Assembly (NCBI GenBank): GCA_017501625.1
Contig: JAFVWO010000045.1
Coordinates: forward strand, 1-36,890
Source: Alistipes sp.
GTDB lineage: Bacteria > Bacteroidota > Bacteroidia > Bacteroidales > Rikenellaceae
Direction of reading: 5' to 3'
Length of the DNA stretch: 36,890 nucleotides
The notes under the pieces were generated by a model. The model did not search any database, was not told the origin of the DNA, and was given only the letters and a program-made list of their open reading frames with translations. Within the stretch, counting starts at the first letter, position 1. Each line of letters starts with the position of its first letter. Of the stretch, positions 32,061 through 36,890 are shown in pieces. Both the position numbers and the translations under genes were made by a program.

Positions 32061-34502
32061 TCAGAACCACAGCGAGGCCGAGAGGTAGAACGTGCGGGGA
32101 TAGGCGTAGTTCAGGCGATTGACAAAGGGTGAGATATGCGTGCGCCCTGCTACCGTAGTGCGGCGCACACGGCTCTGCTCGTAGCCATTGCGCACGAAGT
32201 TAGTGCCGAGGAGGTTACGTGCCGAGAGCTGGATATTGAGCGTAAGTCCCTCCTTAAGTCGTATGCGTTTTGAGAGCGACGCATCGAGCATCGCGACATC
32301 CGCGAGGCGCTCCATAGAGATAAGCACTTCGCGCTCCTCGGGCGATGGCGCGAAGGAGAGCACCCTCTCTGCACGTCGCACGATGGATGGCTCGACATAT
32401 CGCCCGCCCACATAGCTAAGGGCCAAGCGTGCCGTCCATCCCGAGTGGCGGAATGTAACATCACCATAGGCGGCAAGCTCCGGCGTACCTACACGTAGTC
32501 CCCGCATGGCGGCACGCGACACGGCAACAAGGTCGTTATCTGTATCGGCATAGAGGCGTACATTCGCATCGCGACGATAGCGATGCATCGCCGCAGTAAT
32601 CATGGCCGTAGATGTGAAATATCGCAACCAACGCACCGTGGCAACAATCTCCACACCGAGGTTCAGACGACATATATCGCTTATCACGGCATCGGAATAT
32701 ATGCGTGCGAGGTCATCATAGTAGTGTACCACGTCGCTCTCATCTGCCGTGCTGCGACAAAACAGCGTGGCGCCAATTTTCAGATTCGGGCGCGTATATT
32801 GATACGACATGTCGGCAGCAACAACCGTAGCCAAGCGATACCCCTCCGTGGGTCGGTTGTTATACTGCGTTTGTAGAAACATATCATCCGTATCGGGGCT
32901 TACACCACGCACCGAGGCCGAGGCAGTAAACATGTGCGCTTCGAGGTTGTAGCCCCACGATAGATTCAGCTGATAGGGATTTGTCGTGAGGTTGCGCGAG
33001 CGGCCATAGGAGCCATTGCCCGGAAAGAGCTCCTTCTCGTAGTAGCCACGGCGCAGAGTGTTATCCCCACCTATGTTCAACTCGGCGGCAAGGTGCATAT
33101 CGCCCCACGAGTATTGCACCGCGCCATAGAGCGCAGCACCGAGGCGCGATAGGCGATAGTCGTAGCCATAACGGTCGCCCTCGACAATAGTGCGATTGGG
33201 GTTACGTAGGTCGTTTTGCAGGTTGTTAGAGTAGGTGGCATCATCAATAAGGTAGTAGTCGATGTCGACAAGATGGTCGGCACCAAGGAGGTCGTCCATA
33301 ATCTTAAACTCGTGTGACGTGCGGTAGTCAACCACCACGCCATAATCCACATCGGCACCTCCTATACGGCTGCTAAAGGCGAGGTTTATGGCGGTGCGCA
33401 GCATGTTCTCGCGCCTACGCTCCACGGCATAGCGTGCGCATCCATCCGTCTGCAAGGCGTTGGTATGGTAGAGCCCCTGCCAATCTATCTGTGTGTAGCG
33501 CTCATCACCCCGCAACCAAGCATTGTACACCTCGCGCGAAGTGTCGTCGTCGGCATAGTACGACGGCAGATAGCGGTAGTTGTCCGGCATAGGGTTGTTG
33601 GCGTTAAACCACGCTAACGTGGTATAGCCACGGCACTCAAAGCCCATATTAGCGTTGAGGTTCATCGTCGTAGTGGCCGTTAGACGTCGTTGCCACGAAG
33701 CTACAACGTCGGGATGTAACGATGTGGCTACGCGCGAGTTACGCATCTTACCATCCTGCATGCCCCACGACGGATTATAGCGAGGATTACCCGTGAGGGT
33801 GTATGCCTCATCCACTGAAGCACTACGTAGCCCGCGTTCCGACATGGGGAGAATGACGGCAATATTCAGCCAATTACGACGGTCGCGATATGTCGCGATG
33901 GCAGCAACATCCAAGGCATTGGTGTAGACCCCATCGACATAAAGGTCGCGCCCCGTGCGTAGACGTGCATAGTGGCCAATGCTCCAGCCGTCGTTCAACA
34001 CGACACCTCTCTTTGCGGGCCTATATCGTGCCCTGTGGCTGATGCCGCCAAGGTAGTTGCTCCCCGAGAACTCGGCACGGAGATAGTGGCCGGCATAGTA
34101 TTGCGTCTCACGACTTCCAAAGTAACGGCGCACGGAGCCCTGCGCATCTAAATAGTCATCATAGCGAAGACCCAAGGCCCCCAACATTCGCGCAGTGGAG
34201 TAGTCGACGTCGAGCTCACCAACCTTATACCTACGCTCATGATACCCCTCGCCACGCCGTTCAAAACCCGCAACCGACAGGGTATAGACGACATTCGTCA
34301 TATTACCGTCTATGGCCATATCCTCATCGTGGGATGACCTCTCTACAGCCGTAAGCCACAACTCGTTGGTGGCATTATCCTCCTCCTTGTAGAACTTATA
34401 TTGTCGGTAATCGTCGACATCATCCTGCGCATACAGCGCCACTGCACTCATAAGTATGAGCGCCAGCGTAAGCAGGATATTTCGTCGACATAGAGGATTC
34501 AT
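32061..34502 (-). CDS. TonB-receptor-like outer-membrane barrel with reduced plug
   Basis: 813 residues with a signal peptide ending near ALYAQ (about residue 26). Much of the protein is barrel strand sequence, ending in YPRTFYLSASLWF (terminal Phe). Residues 190-270 show a pattern of Bacteroidetes TonB-dependent receptors: SERGLRSASVDEAYTLTG, then YNPSWGMQDGKMRN. The region before residue 100 keeps only a plug-like trace (GFERRGEGYHERR), with no carboxypeptidase-like front domain, TonB box or first half of the plug. It may be an ancestral receptor turned channel or binding protein. It follows the lipoprotein gene by 26 bases. Confidence 0.65.
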   Translation of the reverse strand: MNPLCRRNILLTLALILMSAVALYAQDDVDDYRQYKFYKEEDNATNELWLTAVERSSHDEDMAIDGNMTNVVYTLSVAGFERRGEGYHERRYKVGELDVDYSTARMLGALGLRYDDYLDAQGSVRRYFGSRETQYYAGHYLRAEFSGSNYLGGISHRARYRPAKRGVVLNDGWSIGHYARLRTGRDLYVDGVYTNALDVAAIATYRDRRNWLNIAVILPMSERGLRSASVDEAYTLTGNPRYNPSWGMQDGKMRNSRVATSLHPDVVASWQRRLTATTTMNLNANMGFECRGYTTLAWFNANNPMPDNYRYLPSYYADDDTSREVYNAWLRGDERYTQIDWQGLYHTNALQTDGCARYAVERRRENMLRTAINLAFSSRIGGADVDYGVVVDYRTSHEFKIMDDLLGADHLVDIDYYLIDDATYSNNLQNDLRNPNRTIVEGDRYGYDYRLSRLGAALYGAVQYSWGDMHLAAELNIGGDNTLRRGYYEKELFPGNGSYGRSRNLTTNPYQLNLSWGYNLEAHMFTASASVRGVSPDTDDMFLQTQYNNRPTEGYRLATVVAADMSYQYTRPNLKIGATLFCRSTADESDVVHYYDDLARIYSDAVISDICRLNLGVEIVATVRWLRYFTSTAMITAAMHRYRRDANVRLYADTDNDLVAVSRAAMRGLRVGTPELAAYGDVTFRHSGWTARLALSYVGGRYVEPSIVRRAERVLSFAPSPEEREVLISMERLADVAMLDASLSKRIRLKEGLTLNIQLSARNLLGTNFVRNGYEQSRVRRTTVAGRTHISPFVNRLNYAYPRTFYLSASLWF

Positions 34503-34528
34503 GGTCGCGGTTGACTCTGAAATGCTCC

Positions 34529-35377
34529 CTAATATGTTATGACACGCTCGGATATGGTAACGGGCCTCTTAATCTCTCCCTCGTATACAATCTGCTTTAT
34601 CCAGTTACCCTCATCATCGTACTCATACTCAACGTAGTATACGCACTCGTCATCGTTGTTGTACCAACTTACCATGGTGTTATTATGCAGATGGGCATTT
34701 CGTAGATATACGGGAAGTTTCTTACTGTTCCAACGCACCTCGAGGCTCCGCCCGTCAACGGTACGTTTAACGATTCTATTGTCTTCAAGCTCCTCGGAGC
34801 CCCGTGCAACCTCCTCGCCATCGCCGTTATATGTCACCCACTCGGAGCCACTCTTGTCGCACATCGAATATTTTATCTTGGCAACAAGAGTACTCCCTGA
34901 TGTCACGCTTGTCTCGAGTAGTTGCTCCCCACGCCACGTGTGGGAGTACTGAGTCACCTCCTCAGTGTCGCCCCAGTAATTTTTTTGGCACTCAGCAACC
35001 ATTTGGTCACCCTCGTAGCTATATGTAAGCTGGTAGTTAATGTCGCCATCATCATCGAATGACGACAGCTCTATAAGCCTATCTTCGCGGTTATACTTAA
35101 ACCTCTCCAAGCTCGTTAAATCGCCATCATCGTCATACGATGCTATGGACTCCAAGTTGCCCACGCCGTTGAATGTGGCCAAGTAGTGGCCGTTATGAGC
35201 CAAATCACCTTTGACAACATCTCCGAATTTACTTTCGGCCTCGTAGGTCGTCACCAGCACAGACTTGACCGGCGTATTCAAACCATAATACTCATAGTCG
35301 TATGCTCTATCGCTACCACAGCTTGCGAGCAACAAGGCCGCAACTGCCACCAAAACACCGAATATACTCCTCTTCAT
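34529..35377 (-). CDS. Lipoprotein with YD/RHS-like repeats
   Basis: 282 residues. The signal ends in the lipobox LLLASCGS, so Cys20 is lipidated. The mature protein has repeated beta hairpins of the form 'YDDDGDLTSLERFKYN', 'FDDDGDINYQLTYSYEGDQMV' and 'YEYDDEGNWIKQIVYEG', that is Y-x-D/N-x-x-G followed by a strand, about 20 residues each. Acidic DDDG turns are frequent. The same style is seen in the secreted protein at 9450-9875. Directly upstream of the barrel gene: the two may form an outer-membrane lipoprotein/barrel pair. No family name is certain. Confidence 0.65.
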   Translation of the reverse strand: MKRSIFGVLVAVAALLLASCGSDRAYDYEYYGLNTPVKSVLVTTYEAESKFGDVVKGDLAHNGHYLATFNGVGNLESIASYDDDGDLTSLERFKYNREDRLIELSSFDDDGDINYQLTYSYEGDQMVAECQKNYWGDTEEVTQYSHTWRGEQLLETSVTSGSTLVAKIKYSMCDKSGSEWVTYNGDGEEVARGSEELEDNRIVKRTVDGRSLEVRWNSKKLPVYLRNAHLHNNTMVSWYNNDDECVYYVEYEYDDEGNWIKQIVYEGEIKRPVTISERVITY

Positions 35378-35478
35378 AACAACACTTAATAATGGGTTAA
35401 CAACACGATTGATATTTTAGTAAATATTGGGTATAAACTATTGATATGTCCCTATATAGCGGCAACCAAGTGTGTAGA

Positions 35479-36276
35479 CTATCTCTTTGTCGAGGCTCTG
35501 AGTCCCTCTATTACGCTATGGGTAAATCCCGCAGCCTCCATAGCATTGAGCCCCCTGATTGTCAGCCCTCCCGGGGTGGTTACGCGGTCAATCTCCGCCT
35601 CGGGATGGCTCTCGTTAGCTTCGAGGATGTCGACAGCACCGCGCAGTGTCTGCATTACGATACGCTTGGCATCATCTGCGCGAAAGCCGAGCTCAACACC
35701 ACCCTCCATGGCTGCACGAATATAGCGCAGCGCGTAGGCGATACCGCACGATGCCAACGACGTGCCTGCGGCTATCTCTCCCTCATCGACCAACATGGCC
35801 ACGCCAAGCTCGTTGAATATGTCGAGCAGCGCCCTCTCCTGCTCCTTGGTAGCACGTGCCGAGGCAATAAATGTCATGCTACTCATCGTGGCGATGGCCG
35901 TATTGGGTATTATAAGGTATGTTGCGGGTAGCACGCCGCAATCCTTATCAAGCCATGCAGATAGCTCTGTTATGCCTAAGCCACCCACCATCGAGGCCAC
36001 AGCCTGACGTGTATAGTCCAAGTGTGGCTTAATCTCGGCAATGACCTCCGCAACCTTCCATGGCTTTACGGCAAGCACAACAATATCTGCCACTCTGGCC
36101 GCAGAAGAGTTATCCGTCGTTATGTTAATCTCCGGGAATCTCTCCTTCAGAGCCATCAACTTCGCTGTTGAGGGGTTGGATACATATATATTAGATGTCG
36201 GGATGATGCTCCCTTGAGCGAGGCCTCTGGCCAATGCACCACCCATATTTCCGGCTCCAATGATTGCTATCTTCAT
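35479..36276 (-). CDS. proC: Pyrroline-5-carboxylate reductase
   Basis: 265 residues from ATG 36276. Last step of proline synthesis (P5C to proline with NADPH). N-terminal Rossmann start MKIAIIGAGNMGGALARGL, then YVSNPSTAKLMALKERF, VVLAVKPWKVAEVI, QAVASMVGGLGI, PNTAIATMSSMTFIA (in place of the family's PNTP) and the C-terminal dimer domain with ASCGIAYALRYIRAAMEGGVELG and VTTPGGLTIRGLNAMEAAGF. The pattern PGGxT is right. Longer reading-frame starts lie in the promoter and are rejected. Confidence 0.95.
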   Translation of the reverse strand: MKIAIIGAGNMGGALARGLAQGSIIPTSNIYVSNPSTAKLMALKERFPEINITTDNSSAARVADIVVLAVKPWKVAEVIAEIKPHLDYTRQAVASMVGGLGITELSAWLDKDCGVLPATYLIIPNTAIATMSSMTFIASARATKEQERALLDIFNELGVAMLVDEGEIAAGTSLASCGIAYALRYIRAAMEGGVELGFRADDAKRIVMQTLRGAVDILEANESHPEAEIDRVTTPGGLTIRGLNAMEAAGFTHSVIEGLRASTKR

Positions 36277-36310
36277 ACGTTTGTAGTTTACACTATTACA
36301 AATTCCTCTA

Positions 36311-36342
36311 CAAAGATAACACATTTGAGCCAACAATGCCAA
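36311..36342 (-). promoter_or_regulatory. proC promoter
   Basis: On the minus strand TTG (36340-36342), 21 bases, TATCTTTG (36311-36318): a full Bacteroidetes match, giving a leader of about 30 bases before ATG 36276. It lies just after the terminator of the upstream gene. Confidence 0.75.
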
Positions 36343-36354
36343 TAGTAGAATAAC

Positions 36355-36390
36355 AAAAAAAAGACCTCAAGAGTTTATGGTCTTGAGATC
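36355..36390 (-). terminator. Intrinsic terminator after the dehydratase gene
   Basis: On the minus strand a 10-bp stem (36390-36381 with 36372-36363, one U-G wobble) with an 8-base loop is followed by eight U (36362-36355). It lies 23 bases after the stop at 36413 and separates that gene from the proC promoter. Confidence 0.88.
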
Positions 36391-36412
36391 TATGGGTAAT
36401 AAAAATACTTGT

Positions 36413-36890
36413 CTATCTTCCCTTGTACATCTCGTCGTAGTACTTCTCGTAGTCGCCCGAGGTGATGTTGTCCATCCACTCCTCGTTGTCCAAATACCAG
36501 CGCACAGTCTTCTCGATGCCCTCCTCGAACTGCAACGAGGGCTCCCAGCCGAGCTCTTTTTGCAACTTCGTGCTATCAATGGCATAGCGTGCATCGTGGC
36601 CAAGGCGGTCGGTAACGTAGGTTATCAAATCCAGTGAGTGACCCTCGGGATTACCCAAGATGCGGTCAACAGTCCTAATCATCACCTTTATCAAGTCGAT
36701 ATTCTTCCACTCGTTGAAGCCTCCGATATTATACGTTTCGGCAACCTTGCCCTCATGGAAGATAAGGTCTATAGCCCTCGCGTGGTCCTCGACATAGAGC
36801 CAATCCCTCACATTCTCACCCTTGCCATATACGGGCAATGGTTTGCGGTGGCGAATGTTATTTATAAACAAGGGTATCAACTTCTCGGGG
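36413..36890 (-). CDS. rfbB: dTDP-glucose 4,6-dehydratase, C-terminal part (runs off right edge)
   Basis: About 159 residues are visible and the frame stays open to the right edge. Visible sequence: PEKLIPLFINN at the edge, then KPLPVYGKGENVRDWLYVEDHARAIDLI, ETYNIGG, DRLGHDARYAIDSTKLQKELGWEP and ETVRWYLDNEEW. These are the C-terminal substrate-binding motifs of RfbB/RmlB, the second step of dTDP-rhamnose synthesis (dTDP-glucose to the 4-keto-6-deoxy sugar). The NAD-binding N-terminus lies outside the window. More rml genes would be expected to its right. A terminator follows the stop. Confidence 0.93.
   Translation of the reverse strand, partial: PEKLIPLFINNIRHRKPLPVYGKGENVRDWLYVEDHARAIDLIFHEGKVAETYNIGGFNEWKNIDLIKVMIRTVDRILGNPEGHSLDLITYVTDRLGHDARYAIDSTKLQKELGWEPSLQFEEGIEKTVRWYLDNEEWMDNITSGDYEKYYDEMYKGR

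Noticed and set aside
36277..36342. Upstream extension of proC
   Set aside because: It covers the promoter and lacks the conserved start of the Rossmann fold.
1..36890. tRNA, rRNA, CRISPR array, insertion sequence or riboswitch
   Set aside because: I looked for cloverleaf ends, repeated spaced units, transposase motifs and known leader folds and saw none that could be supported by eye.

Overview
The window looks like a chromosomal segment from a member of the Bacteroidales, possibly Rikenellaceae/Alistipes; the genus is only an impression from gene content and moderate GC. The order-level call rests on several things. There are repeated Bacteroidetes-type promoters (TTG, 19-21 bases, TAnnTTTG). 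RicT (PSP1 family) and GldH are adjacent. BamA is followed by two Skp/OmpH genes. There are SusC-like plug motifs, a DUF2490 barrel and a DUF6712 phage connector.

Left region (1-7773, all minus strand): a contiguous, intact-looking block of tailed-phage structural and lysis genes transcribed leftward. In transcription order these are two tail/baseplate-like proteins, a ClpP-type prohead protease with an extra N-terminal segment, major capsid protein, portal, DUF6712 connector, holin, and the start of a lysozyme-like/P5 protein that runs off the edge. No integrase, repressor, terminase or tape measure is visible. Between this block and prfA lies an AT-rich gap of about 500 bp (7774-8282). It holds a good host-type promoter facing the phage genes, five same-strand TGTTRATAA-like 9-mers, and the prfA promoter.

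Middle-left (8283-17656, plus strand): prfA with a strong terminator, then a probable polyphosphate-related operon (secreted protein, VTC-domain polymerase, DUF4956 membrane protein, DUF2490 outer-membrane barrel). It continues into a secreted protein joining a mini TonB-receptor-plug motif to a TonB C-terminal-like domain, then xseA-xseB, a cysteine-containing SAM methyltransferase, a long RelA/SpoT homologue whose hydrolase motifs are partly lost, and a small PAS-like protein.

Middle (17662-24810): a minus-strand SDR oxidoreductase and, beyond a long hairpin, the minus-strand envelope operon uppS-bamA-ompH-ompH. nadK (minus) and pdxJ (plus) are divergent from an unusually compact pair of interlocked promoters.

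Right (24812-36890): CCA-adding enzyme and a membrane-anchored metallophosphoesterase (plus), then minus-strand genes. These are a GNAT acetyltransferase with an almost leaderless promoter, the RNA-modification/processing cluster ricT-gldH-trmB-rlmD, a TonB-receptor-like barrel with a lipoprotein in front of it, proC with its own promoter, and the C-terminal part of a dTDP-glucose 4,6-dehydratase followed by a clear terminator. No rRNA, tRNA, CRISPR array or insertion sequence was recognised.
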